DNA from: Methylobacterium sp. Leaf117
Lineage (GTDB): Bacteria; Pseudomonadota; Alphaproteobacteria; Rhizobiales; Beijerinckiaceae
NCBI RefSeq assembly: GCF_001422985.1
Contig: NZ_LMNL01000034.1
Span: 385,099-449,098, forward strand
Direction: 5' to 3'
Length of the DNA: 64,000 nucleotides
In this document: positions 1-6,920 of the stretch, one piece after another
Position numbering within the stretch: the stretch's first letter is position 1
Layout: each line of letters opens with the position of its first letter
The notes under the pieces: generated by a model
Databases searched by the model: none
Told to the model about the DNA's origin: nothing
What the model saw: the letters and a program-made list of their open reading frames with translations, nothing else
Position numbers and translations under genes: made by a program

Positions 1-657
1 GGCCGGGCCCTGCGGCGCGCGCCCGGCAAGACCGACGCGCTCATCCTCGATTATGCCGGGCTGGTGCGGATGCACGGCCCCGTCGACATCGTCACCGCCC
101 GCAGCGCGGCGGCGATCCGGGGCCGCGAGGGCGAGATCCGCGCCAAGGCCTGCCCCGGCTGCGGCGCCCTGATCGCCCTCAATGCCAGCACCTGCGAGGC
201 CTGCTGGGTCGAGCCCGACGGGGAGGAGGCCGGTCCGAGCCACGAAGCGTCCGCCGACGATGAACACCCGATCCTTTCCAACCCGGGGCCGGCCCGGACC
301 TCCGCCACCTGGGAGCCCATCGCCGACTGGAGCTTCGTGGCCCGTCCGCGCTCCGGCTTCCCCGACGACCTCGCCGTGACCTTCCACTTGCGCGACGGGC
401 GGCACCACCAGATCGTCATCGGTCTCGCCCAGGCCGGTTACCCGCGCGAGAAGGCGGTGCAGTGGTGGCGGCACCTCGGGGGCGGGCGCGACGCGCCGAT
501 GACCGCCGCCGAGGCCCTGGAGCAGACCGATGCCCTCACCCGCCCGGAGGCGATCGAAATCTGGCCGAACGGTCGCCTGACGGAAGCGGTTCGCTATCGC
601 TTCCCGGATGGCCGCACCTTCTCCGACACGCGCCGGCTGGGAGATCTCGCCGCCTAG
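1..657 (+). CDS. RadD-like superfamily II helicase, C-terminal part
   Basis: Only the 3' end lies in the window; the frame is open from base 1. The first visible residues (GRALRRAPGKTDALILDYAG, then HGPVD) match the end of helicase motif VI and the region after it in RadD/COG1061 DEAD/DEAH ATPases. A CPGC-x10-CEAC zinc-binding motif follows, as in RadD, then a C-terminal part of about 140 residues that I do not recognise. RadD-type proteins act in DNA repair and replication; the function here is inferred from the family. The gene is host DNA, directly upstream of the tRNA that received the prophage. Confidence 0.75.
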   Translation, partial: GRALRRAPGKTDALILDYAGLVRMHGPVDIVTARSAAAIRGREGEIRAKACPGCGALIALNASTCEACWVEPDGEEAGPSHEASADDEHPILSNPGPARTSATWEPIADWSFVARPRSGFPDDLAVTFHLRDGRHHQIVIGLAQAGYPREKAVQWWRHLGGGRDAPMTAAEALEQTDALTRPEAIEIWPNGRLTEAVRYRFPDGRTFSDTRRLGDLAA

Positions 658-751
658 CCACGGGCTCGCCGTCACCCGACCGACGATCCGTCCCGCCCCC
701 CCAGCACCGGACTTGCGCGCCGTTGACGGCCCTGCTAGCGCAAGGCGGCAC

Positions 752-827
752 GCCGGTTTAGCTCAGCTGGTAGAGCAACCGCCTTGTAAGCGGTAGGTCG
801 CGAGTTCAAGTCCCGCAACCGGCACCA
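752..827 (+). tRNA. tRNA-Thr (anticodon TGT)
   Basis: The full cloverleaf is visible: acceptor GCCGGTT paired with AACCGGC, a D-arm starting GCTCAGCTGGTAGAGC, anticodon arm ACCGC-CTTGTAA-GCGGT giving anticodon TGT, a TTCAAGT T-loop, and an encoded CCA end. The T-stem has one A-C mismatch. From base 780 on, the sequence is repeated at the far end of the prophage, so integration left the tRNA functional and the 3' half now derives from the phage attP. Confidence 0.96.
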
Positions 828-828
828 C
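780..828 (+). repeat. attL, 49-bp core within tRNA-Thr
   Basis: The 49 bases from the anticodon stem through CCA plus one base are identical to 55421-55469. Identity stops at 779 versus 55420 and at 829 versus 55470. The crossover lies within this core. This copy completes the functional tRNA. Confidence 0.95.
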
Positions 829-837
829 TTTTTCTGC

Positions 838-874
838 GCCGAGTTGAAACTTTTGATTCTGGTTTCAACTCGGC
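838..874 (+). terminator. Hairpin after tRNA-Thr, possible terminator
   Basis: GCCGAGTTGAAAC (838-850) pairs perfectly with GTTTCAACTCGGC (862-874), an 11-nt loop between. It starts about 10 nt past the tRNA CCA end. No clear U-run follows, so it may act in 3' processing rather than as an intrinsic terminator. It is phage DNA and replaces the hairpin now stranded beyond attR. Confidence 0.5.
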
Positions 875-959
875 TTACGAAATCGGCTTTTGGTGGGGGT
901 CCAAGGCGCTTCCAAATGTGCCTTCTGAGCCATAGCCGCCCCCTCATCCCCTATCCCGG

Positions 960-1367
960 ATGGCCCGCAGCAGTCGCCAACCCCCGATGTCGGCCTCATT
1001 GAAGCAGAAGATCGCCCCAGCAAACCCGCAGCTCTGGCGCAAGGCCTTTCTCGATCTCCGGCCGAGCGTCGTTCCGTGCCCCGGCTTCACCTTCCAATCG
1101 TGGGGAGACGCTCACGAGGCGTGCGTCGACTTCCTGGACCGCTGGGCGGATGAAGCGGTAGCCCTGGGTTGGACCACGCTGGAGATCTTCGGGGTTCATC
1201 CCGAGGCCGGCACCATCCGTCCTGATTTCTGCGGCGCCCTCGTGCTCGGCACCGAGAAAGTGTCGGGCATCACGAAAACTCAGATGCGCTTCGTGAACAC
1301 GACCTTCTACCGAGACACGCCAGGCCGACCTGCGGGCGCCGTCCCCATCTGGGTATTCGGGCGCTGA
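960..1367 (+). CDS. Hypothetical protein (135 aa), first prophage gene
   Basis: I do not recognise a family. It is a soluble, tryptophan-rich protein with no signal peptide or membrane segment. Residues after about 45 (FTFQSWGDAHEACVDFLDRW) look like an ordinary compact domain. It opens a plus-strand run of small genes between attL and the end of the late operon, a usual place for accessory genes expressed in the lysogen. A second start at the internal ATG (MSASLKQK, residue 10) is equally possible. Confidence 0.6.
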   Translation: MARSSRQPPMSASLKQKIAPANPQLWRKAFLDLRPSVVPCPGFTFQSWGDAHEACVDFLDRWADEAVALGWTTLEIFGVHPEAGTIRPDFCGALVLGTEKVSGITKTQMRFVNTTFYRDTPGRPAGAVPIWVFGR

Positions 1368-1383
1368 GCCCTATCTTGCCGCC

Positions 1384-1647
1384 ATGGCTGAGCATCCGAC
1401 CACCGGCGAACTGTTCAAGGCGAAGACGATCACCGGCGCCGAGGTCGATGCGGCGGTCGATGTCTTCATGCGCGACGCGACGGTGAGCCTGTTCCGATTC
1501 GAGAGCGGCCATACTCTGGACCCAGCCGCAGCCGTGAAGGCGCACCCGTGGGCCAAGGCTACCGTGGCAAACCAGGAAGCGACCGAGCACTTACGGCGCG
1601 CTGCCGTCCGGACCGCAATCCTACTTGGGCGGCCAGAGAAAGAGTGA
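1384..1647 (+). CDS. Hypothetical protein (87 aa)
   Basis: It follows the previous gene by 16 bases and is probably co-transcribed. The protein is small, soluble and mainly helical, with no motif I can assign. Its reading frame closes just before a gene for a secreted protein. Confidence 0.6.
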   Translation: MAEHPTTGELFKAKTITGAEVDAAVDVFMRDATVSLFRFESGHTLDPAAAVKAHPWAKATVANQEATEHLRRAAVRTAILLGRPEKE

Positions 1648-1649
1648 CT

Positions 1650-1922
1650 ATGAGACTGATCAGAGCCGGTGCCATGGGCATCGCTGCAGCTTTAGCCCTG
1701 CTTCCTCAATCGGCAAGCGCCTACTGCTCGTGCGCATGCGTGAACGGCAAGTCGCAAAATGTCTGCTCAAATTCTTTCGACAGCGAAGTCTACTGCGTAA
1801 AGTTTTGTCCCCAGAGCGCCCTGCCTCCCGGAGTGCCACAGCGGAACCCGGACCTTGAAGGTTTCGCGGCGGATGCAGGAAAGGCTAACCCGCAAGACAA
1901 GATCTTCATCGGCGGTCAGTGA
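1650..1922 (+). CDS. Small secreted cysteine-rich protein (90 aa)
   Basis: The N-terminus is a Sec signal peptide: basic MRLIR, a hydrophobic AMGIAAALALLPQ core and an SASA cleavage site near residue 24. The mature part of about 66 residues has six cysteines, four clustered as CSCACxxxxxxxxC, which suggests disulfides in the periplasm. The start was chosen because the signal peptide begins exactly there. It lies beside attL and may alter the lysogen envelope; role unknown. Confidence 0.65.
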   Translation: MRLIRAGAMGIAAALALLPQSASAYCSCACVNGKSQNVCSNSFDSEVYCVKFCPQSALPPGVPQRNPDLEGFAADAGKANPQDKIFIGGQ

Positions 1923-1954
1923 CCGAAACCTCGCCCTAGCGAGCGATCATAACG

Positions 1955-2179
1955 ATGCCAATGACTGAGCGGGATGCGGGCTATCTGTATGCCCTCGCGG
2001 ACGTGCAAAGCGAGGTCCGGAAGATGGTACTGGACCCAAGCACGTCGAAGGACGGCAAGCTCGAACTGCTCGGTGTGCTGTCGCTTCTGTCGATGCTCGT
2101 CGACGCCAAGATGCAGCGCGAGGATGGCCGGGAGGTCAGAGAAACGTCTGACGAGATTGCCGCCGGGCGGGACGAATGA
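1955..2179 (+). CDS. Hypothetical protein (74 aa)
   Basis: A short acidic helical protein with no membrane segment and no family I recognise. Its stop overlaps the start of the next gene (ATGA), so the two are translationally coupled. Confidence 0.55.
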   Translation: MPMTERDAGYLYALADVQSEVRKMVLDPSTSKDGKLELLGVLSLLSMLVDAKMQREDGREVRETSDEIAAGRDE

Positions 2180-2505
2180 GCGACGCACCCCCCTCTCCGC
2201 CCTGGCGCGAGATCACGACCGACGATTACGCCCCGCGCACGTTTCCTGAGCTGTCCGGCAGCTTACCGTGGATCGCTTCGAGCGACCGAGTTTACGCGCT
2301 GCTGGAGGGGCAGCACCGGGGCGAGTACCGGCTCCGTCTGATCCTGCGCGAAGCAGTCGACCTGAAGCGCGGCCCGAAGGCCGATCCGTCCTGGTACTGG
2401 GACTATGACGCCGGGCCGCCTGCGATCACCTGCGTGGCCGAGAAGTGGATCCTGATGAAGGATGGACGGCGGCGGCGGGTGGGTGAGAACGGATTCGCGC
2501 GGTGA
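2176..2505 (+). CDS. Hypothetical protein (109 aa)
   Basis: It overlaps the upstream gene by four bases. The protein is tryptophan- and arginine-rich and ends with a basic GRRRRVGENG stretch. No domain is recognised. The 152 bases after it show no gene. Confidence 0.55.
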   Translation: MSDAPPSPPWREITTDDYAPRTFPELSGSLPWIASSDRVYALLEGQHRGEYRLRLILREAVDLKRGPKADPSWYWDYDAGPPAITCVAEKWILMKDGRRRRVGENGFAR

Positions 2506-2657
2506 CCCGCGAAATTTCCGAGTATTTGATCGCAAAAGGCTTGCACGTAACAGCCGTTTTGCTAGTGGGCTGCTGTAAGGTTTCTAATCCATCCCACGCC
2601 AACTTCTGTCAGCGGCTTTTCCGACGAAGATCTTTGATGGTAAAGTAGGTCACGACG

Positions 2658-3362
2658 ATGCCCAAGGCTAGGAACCCAGAACAGAATGCCAGAAAGGCCC
2701 AAAGAGGAATCATGACTACCGATGGCCTACTGTCCGTAACGAATTGGATCTACCTACTCTCACTATTCATCGCGGCGGTGGCGAGTGTCGGCCTCTGGCG
2801 CCTTTCTATCGCATCCGGCGAGGAAAAGGATCGACAACTCGAGCACTATAAGACAGAGGCGGCCGAGAGGATAGCCGGAGCCAACGCAACAGCAGAAAGC
2901 GCCAGAGCCGAAGCCGCTCAAGCCAATGAGAGATCTAGAGGCCTTGAAAAAGATGCTGAGGTTGCGCGCGCGGAACAAGAACGCCTAAAGGTCCGGAGCC
3001 TGGATCTTGAGCTACAAATTAAGAAAATCGGCCCAAGGGAAATTCTAGTTTCACAATTTGAAGCTATCAAAGCCGCTTCGGCCGAAGAAAGTTTCAAACC
3101 CATGATAAGGCTTGATTCTGCGGGGGACCCGGAATCTCAGAGATTTGCTCAGATCATAGCAAATGCATTGGGGGAAAGTGGTTTTAGTGTCAGGGGCGGC
3201 TCGACTATTATCTCGGGCAGCAGTCCCGGTTTAGCTGTATTTGATCCGTCAGGCGCAATTCAGCGGGTTCTGATACGCGGCGGAATACAATTCGGTCAGG
3301 CTACGAACTATGGGAGTAATCAAGAGACTTTCATAGTGGTCGGGCAAAAGCCTGCGGAGTAG
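2658..3362 (+). CDS. Membrane-anchored coiled-coil protein
   Basis: One transmembrane helix (YLLSLFIAAVASVGLWRLSI) sits near residues 33-52. It is followed by about 80 residues of alanine/glutamate-rich coiled coil, then a mixed C-terminal domain of about 110 residues. An internal ATG (MTTDGLL) 54 bases downstream is a plausible true start. Base composition is more AT-rich than the structural genes, as for a recently acquired accessory gene. It ends just before the terminator that closes the opposing late operon. Function not recognised. Confidence 0.6.
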   Translation: MPKARNPEQNARKAQRGIMTTDGLLSVTNWIYLLSLFIAAVASVGLWRLSIASGEEKDRQLEHYKTEAAERIAGANATAESARAEAAQANERSRGLEKDAEVARAEQERLKVRSLDLELQIKKIGPREILVSQFEAIKAASAEESFKPMIRLDSAGDPESQRFAQIIANALGESGFSVRGGSTIISGSSPGLAVFDPSGAIQRVLIRGGIQFGQATNYGSNQETFIVVGQKPAE

Positions 3363-3384
3363 TTCTTGCAATGCCAAACGAAAA

Positions 3385-3411
3385 ACCCGCCGCGGAATGC
3401 TCCGGGCGGGT
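3385..3411 (-). terminator. Rho-independent terminator of the late operon
   Basis: On the minus strand a GC-rich hairpin (outer stem ACCCGCC/GGCGGGT, inner CGGA/TCCG, one bulge, ATGC loop) is followed at once by TTTTT. It lies 31 bases past the stop of the last leftward gene, so it closes the long late transcript; the plus strand lacks the T-run. Confidence 0.85.
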
Positions 3412-3441
3412 GAGGTTAGGGATGGGTCGAGGCAGAGTTGA

Positions 3442-3609
3442 TTAAGTGGGCTTGGCGAACCAAGCTCTCAGCCCGTCAGCAGCCCGGTCGATGAGCCCCA
3501 GGAACCAAGAGGCGGTATCCTCTAGAACGAACCGGCTGGCCTCGACGTACTCCGAGATATCGGGCCGGCTCCAGAGCACGATGCAGATTCCTGTCACCGC
3601 TACGCCCAT
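3442..3609 (-). CDS. Small membrane protein (55 aa) or frameshifted tail of the upstream gene
   Basis: Read from an ATG that overlaps the TAG of the upstream membrane gene, it gives a short protein with one hydrophobic segment and an amphipathic tail ending FAKPT. The same frame stays open upstream and reads LHIVAPGAVDGIVPRRN, which continues the upstream protein much better than that protein's own last 30 residues. So this may be the C-terminus of one gene broken by a -1 shift near 3680. It is the last gene before the terminator. Confidence 0.45.
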   Translation of the reverse strand: MGVAVTGICIVLWSRPDISEYVEASRFVLEDTASWFLGLIDRAADGLRAWFAKPT

Positions 3610-4061
3610 CCCGATGCCCAGCACAATCCGGTTGCGCCGGGGCACGATGCCATCAACCGCGCCTGGAGCGACGATGTGCAGAGGATGCCGGAGATTGCGC
3701 TCATCAAAATCCAGAGCGAGTTCGCGTCGATGTTCGTGAACCAAATCGGCATGCCGGCGAGCCTGAAGATCACCGAGAACATGGCTTGGCAGAACGTTGC
3801 CATCCACCCGATAGTAACTCCCACGATGAGGTAGTCGCCCCGCTCCGGCGAATTAGACAGCCACGCTGCCCGCGCGTCCGGCCAGTAGACCACCACCACC
3901 ATCATGGCCACGGAGGCCTGGAAGATGCGTTCGGCCAGGATCAGGTCGGCGTTCGGCACGAAGAAGTTGAGCATGAACACCGTGCCGACGAGCACGATGG
4001 TGGCGAAAACGATCTGCTTCTTGATGGTCTCGGGCGAGGTGTCGTCGTACCGGGGCATCAT
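3600..4061 (-). CDS. Multi-pass membrane protein of the lysis region, probably frameshifted
   Basis: Three or four hydrophobic segments are visible (IVFATIVLVGTVFMLNFFV; ASVAMMVVVVYW; LIVGVTIGWMATF; LWILMSAISGIL). The last 30 residues (SLQARLMASCPGATGL...) are unlike a membrane protein and look like out-of-frame translation after a shift near 3680-3683. Place and topology suggest a holin-like lysis protein, without proof. Its ATG overlaps the upstream stop. Confidence 0.5.
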   Translation of the reverse strand: MMPRYDDTSPETIKKQIVFATIVLVGTVFMLNFFVPNADLILAERIFQASVAMMVVVVYWPDARAAWLSNSPERGDYLIVGVTIGWMATFCQAMFSVIFRLAGMPIWFTNIDANSLWILMSAISGILCTSSLQARLMASCPGATGLCWASGWA

Positions 4062-4303
4062 GATTCCGTGTCTCCCGCTTCCATCCGATCGTGCCGGAGG
4101 CGGTCGACAGCGGAGTTCGCGACCTTCCGCATGTCCCCGACGCGCAAGCCGGTCTTCCTGGTCTCGTTGGCGGCGTCCTGCGCCGACAGGATGTGCAGCT
4201 TCTCAGCCCGCTCCAGCCTGTCCTCGCCGGGGGTGCTTTGCGGATCGACGAAGTGGGGGCAGAACGCCCGGCAGAACCCGTCTCGGAGGCGGTCGAGGAT
4301 CAT
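4058..4303 (-). CDS. Hypothetical protein (81 aa) in lysis cluster
   Basis: A basic soluble protein that overlaps both neighbours by 4 bases (ATGA junctions), so it is coupled within the lysis cassette. It has two cysteines near the N-terminus and no membrane segment. No family recognised. Confidence 0.55.
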   Translation of the reverse strand: MILDRLRDGFCRAFCPHFVDPQSTPGEDRLERAEKLHILSAQDAANETRKTGLRVGDMRKVANSAVDRLRHDRMEAGDTES

Positions 4304-4674
4304 GATGCGCGCGCTCCCGTGTTCCGGTCGATCGCTTTTCGAGACTCCTCGATCTCCTTCAGAATAGCCTTGTCGTTCGCGGCGCCGGTGAGCGCGGCCT
4401 CGGTCGCGGTCTTAAGGATGGCCGCCTGCCCGTCGCGGAGATCCTTGATCGCCTCGGTGTGGTCGACGCTGGTGGCCGACTGTCGCTCGATGGCAGTAGC
4501 GACCCGTTCCACCATCGCCTGCTTGTCGTCGAGACGAGCTTGCCACGAGTCCTTCAGCCACGAGACCAACATGCCGATCGCGGCCAAGGCGAGGGCCAGA
4601 GCCCCCACCAGTCCGTAATCCTTGATGAGGCCGGCAATCATGGCAGCAGTCATCTGCTCGGCCTCTCCTGGCAT
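4300..4674 (-). CDS. Membrane-anchored coiled-coil lysis-region protein
   Basis: One N-terminal transmembrane helix (LVGALALALAAIGMLVSWL, about residues 22-40) is followed by a charged helical region of about 80 residues. This is the layout of an inner-membrane spanin (Rz-like) or of a phage helix-TM protein. No lipoprotein partner nested in another frame could be confirmed. Confidence 0.55.
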   Translation of the reverse strand: MPGEAEQMTAAMIAGLIKDYGLVGALALALAAIGMLVSWLKDSWQARLDDKQAMVERVATAIERQSATSVDHTEAIKDLRDGQAAILKTATEAALTGAANDKAILKEIEESRKAIDRNTGARAS

Positions 4675-4685
4675 AGATCAGTGCC

Positions 4686-5198
4686 TCACTTCGTGGTGAT
4701 TGCGGCCTGCGCGGGCGCCAGGGTGTTCGCGGCCGTGGCGCCGTCCTGCAGGTGCAGGGTGCGGAAAACGAGCTCGGCCACCCCATTCGGGCCGCCGGCG
4801 GCCGCCACCACCTTCGCAGGGGCCGCATCGACAGCGCGCTGCACTGCCTTCGCGATCACGGCCGATCCCACTGGGATCGTGAGCGCCTGACGCTTCACCA
4901 CGCCCTCGGTAGCGTTCAGGGCATAATCGGTGATGGCCTTGGTCATCTGCTCGAGGCGGGCCTGGGTTAGGAACAGGCGGGCCCACGGAGCGATCTGGTA
5001 GACGGCCTTACCGAGCAGGGCGACGAGGACTGGCAGCAGTACTGATGTTAGGGTCTGGCCAATGGCCACGACCCAGTCGCCCCAGGGCAGGATGACGGCC
5101 GGCGCGACGGGTACGGGGGCGACGACCTCCGCAGCGAGGGCATGGCTGGAGAGGGCACAGGCGAGCGCCAGCGCCGCGAGCGGGAGCATGCGGTTCAT
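4686..5198 (-). CDS. Exported membrane protein, possible holin of superfamily 6 type
   Basis: It begins with a signal-like MNRMLPLAALALACALSSHALA. A second hydrophobic segment (WVVAIGQTLTSVLLPVLVALLG, about residues 46-68) and an alpha-helical C-terminal half of about 95 residues follow. A helix-plus-tail layout beside a lysozyme fits LLH-type phage holins, but homology is only suggested by composition. Confidence 0.5.
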   Translation of the reverse strand: MNRMLPLAALALACALSSHALAAEVVAPVPVAPAVILPWGDWVVAIGQTLTSVLLPVLVALLGKAVYQIAPWARLFLTQARLEQMTKAITDYALNATEGVVKRQALTIPVGSAVIAKAVQRAVDAAPAKVVAAAGGPNGVAELVFRTLHLQDGATAANTLAPAQAAITTK

Positions 5199-5267
5199 GG
5201 TGGGTCCTTAGGAGGGGAGCTTGGGAGGGGAGTGCGCGACGTGACCCGGCCGGCGCGGGATCTCAGG

Positions 5268-5585
5268 TCAGCCGGCGTCGAAGTCGGGCAGCGGCACCGT
5301 TTGCCCGGCGAGCGCATGGGTGCAGTCGCCGAGGAATTGGATCTGCCCATCTGTCACGAAGGAGTGGCAGACGGCCGGTGGCGCTCCGGGCTTACCCACA
5401 TCAGCGCCGTCGTAGCGGACCAGCACGGAGGGAGTGAACGTCGGGCGGTCGTAGTCGCCGTTGAAGCCCCAGCGCGGACCAGGCGCCGGGTCGGTCGAGC
5501 ACCGGAGCCCATGAGCGCCGTCGCACCCCGGGCACCAGAACAGCGCGTAGCCGTCTTCTCCGGTTCGGAGCTTGCCGCGGCGCAT
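5268..5585 (-). CDS. DUF6527-type phage protein
   Basis: The motifs WCPGCDGAH, RWGFNGDYDRPTFTPSVLV and HSFVTDGQIQFLGDCTHALAGQ are typical of a small family often encoded next to phage endolysins. The CxxC pair suggests metal binding. The reaction is unknown. It lies one base after the lysozyme stop and is surely co-transcribed with it. Confidence 0.7.
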   Translation of the reverse strand: MRRGKLRTGEDGYALFWCPGCDGAHGLRCSTDPAPGPRWGFNGDYDRPTFTPSVLVRYDGADVGKPGAPPAVCHSFVTDGQIQFLGDCTHALAGQTVPLPDFDAG

Positions 5586-5586
5586 C

Positions 5587-6252
5587 TCAGGCCACCTTCC
5601 GTACGTCAGGCGCAGCGTTATCGTTCGCCGTGGCCTTCCGGTTGTCGCCGTAGGTGTCGTCGATCCAGCGCAGGAACCGCATCAGCAGGTTGGGCTGCGC
5701 GATGACAGCCGGGGCGACCGGAATGATGACGGGTGTCGGCACCTCGGCGTGCATCACCTCGATCACGGGCGCTGCCACCGCGATTGGTTTCGCGGTCGTC
5801 GTCGCCCGCGGCATCGCGGTGGCGTAGGCGGTGACGAACTGTTGGGCCTCGGCCTGCCGGCGCGTGATGATCGCCGCCGGCTTCTTCCACATCAGGATCG
5901 CATCGTAGGCGCCGGCCGTGTCGCCCGCGTTGATGCGCTTAAGAAAGGTGGAGCCAGCGAAGGCGCCGGGCCCGATGTTGTAGGCCAGCGAGACCAATGC
6001 GTCGTAAGCGTTTTGAGATAACGCCACCTTCACGCACCGATCGACGCATTGTTCATAGGCCTTGATATCGCGCTCGAAAATTGCGTCGCATTGTGCGGAC
6101 GTTATAGTCATCCCCGAAGTAACGAGTGGCGCACCCGCGGCTGAAGTGTGCCCTATGCCAATCGTAAGTACGCCAACAGTGTCGCGATAAGCCTTCAAGC
6201 GGCGGCCCTCCCGGGCAATCAGAACTGCTATCCCAATGCTAGAGGTCTTCAT
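5587..6252 (-). CDS. Endolysin, GH24 phage lysozyme
   Basis: It cleaves peptidoglycan during host lysis. The catalytic GH24 triad is visible as E15-x8-D24-x5-T30 in AREGRRLKAYRDTVGVLTIG. The core domain (about 1-150) is followed by an extension of about 70 residues rich in Ala, Pro and Val, possibly a surface or membrane-binding tail. The start was placed at MKTSSIG because a GTG 12 bases upstream lacks a better ribosome site. The start codon lies in a CATG shared with the opposing HNH gene. A second, slightly diverged copy of its first 17 codons lies 550 bases away (6749-6800). Confidence 0.9.
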   Translation of the reverse strand: MKTSSIGIAVLIAREGRRLKAYRDTVGVLTIGIGHTSAAGAPLVTSGMTITSAQCDAIFERDIKAYEQCVDRCVKVALSQNAYDALVSLAYNIGPGAFAGSTFLKRINAGDTAGAYDAILMWKKPAAIITRRQAEAQQFVTAYATAMPRATTTAKPIAVAAPVIEVMHAEVPTPVIIPVAPAVIAQPNLLMRFLRWIDDTYGDNRKATANDNAAPDVRKVA

Positions 6253-6748
6253 GGGCGATCTCACACAGGCTCGATTGATGGAGCTTTTGATCTACGATCC
6301 TGCCGCCGGCGATTTCTGCTGGCGCATAAGCCGGGGCAACAGAATACCGGCCGGCTTGAAGACGGGCTGCGTCAACAAGGTTGGATACAAGGTTATTCGC
6401 GTAGATGGGCGCCTGTACTCAGCGCACAGGCTCGCGGTTCTCTACATGACCGGAGCGATGCCTGCGGCGGACGTTGATCACATCAACAACGACCGATCTG
6501 ACAATCGATGGTCCAACCTCAGGCGAGCGACCTCCTCGCAGAACTGCTGCAACACCTATAGGATGAAAAACAACACCTCTGGCGTGAAGGGCGTCTACCG
6601 TCCGGCTGGGCGCAAAAACTGGACTGCTCGGCTGAGCTTCGAAGGCACGACCCGCCATCTTGGATGCTTTCCTACAAAGGAAGCCGCCGAAGCTGCTGTC
6701 CTATCTGCAAGGGCCGCAACACATGGAGAGTTCATGAACCCTGGCTAG
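6251..6748 (+). CDS. HNH homing endonuclease with AP2-like domain
   Basis: The protein (165 aa) has the HNH_3 core: AHRLAVLYMTG, then DHINNDRSDNRWSNLR (about residues 75-90). An AP2-type DNA-binding region follows (SGVKGVYRPAGRKNWTARL, then LGCFPTKEAAEAA). Such proteins cut DNA at a specific site and copy their own gene into it. AGAGG sits 5 bases upstream of the ATG. It lies between two copies of the lysozyme 5' end, so it appears to have inserted there. Confidence 0.88.
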   Translation: MGDLTQARLMELLIYDPAAGDFCWRISRGNRIPAGLKTGCVNKVGYKVIRVDGRLYSAHRLAVLYMTGAMPAADVDHINNDRSDNRWSNLRRATSSQNCCNTYRMKNNTSGVKGVYRPAGRKNWTARLSFEGTTRHLGCFPTKEAAEAAVLSARAATHGEFMNPG

Positions 6749-6800
6749 GCCGGCCCTCGCGAGCAATCAGCACGGCTTCGCCGATGGGCGAGAGGTCCAT
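6749..6800 (-). pseudogene. Relic of the original lysozyme 5' end
   Basis: Minus-strand translation from the ATG at 6800 gives MDLSPIGEAVLIAREGRP, which aligns with the working lysozyme start MKTSSIGIAVLIAREGRR. The ribosome-site context is duplicated too (GAGACCACCC here, GAGATCGCCC there). The relic stops at the HNH stop codon, which marks the insertion junction. Confidence 0.85.
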
Positions 6801-6920
6801 GGGTGGTCTCTAAATCAAACGTAGCAGGGATTCCGCCTCACGATCGCTGCCCGCGACCAGGATTGCGACTCGGCGAGACTTGAGGGTAAGTCCGAAGCTT
6901 ATCGGATTGCAGGCGGTGCA

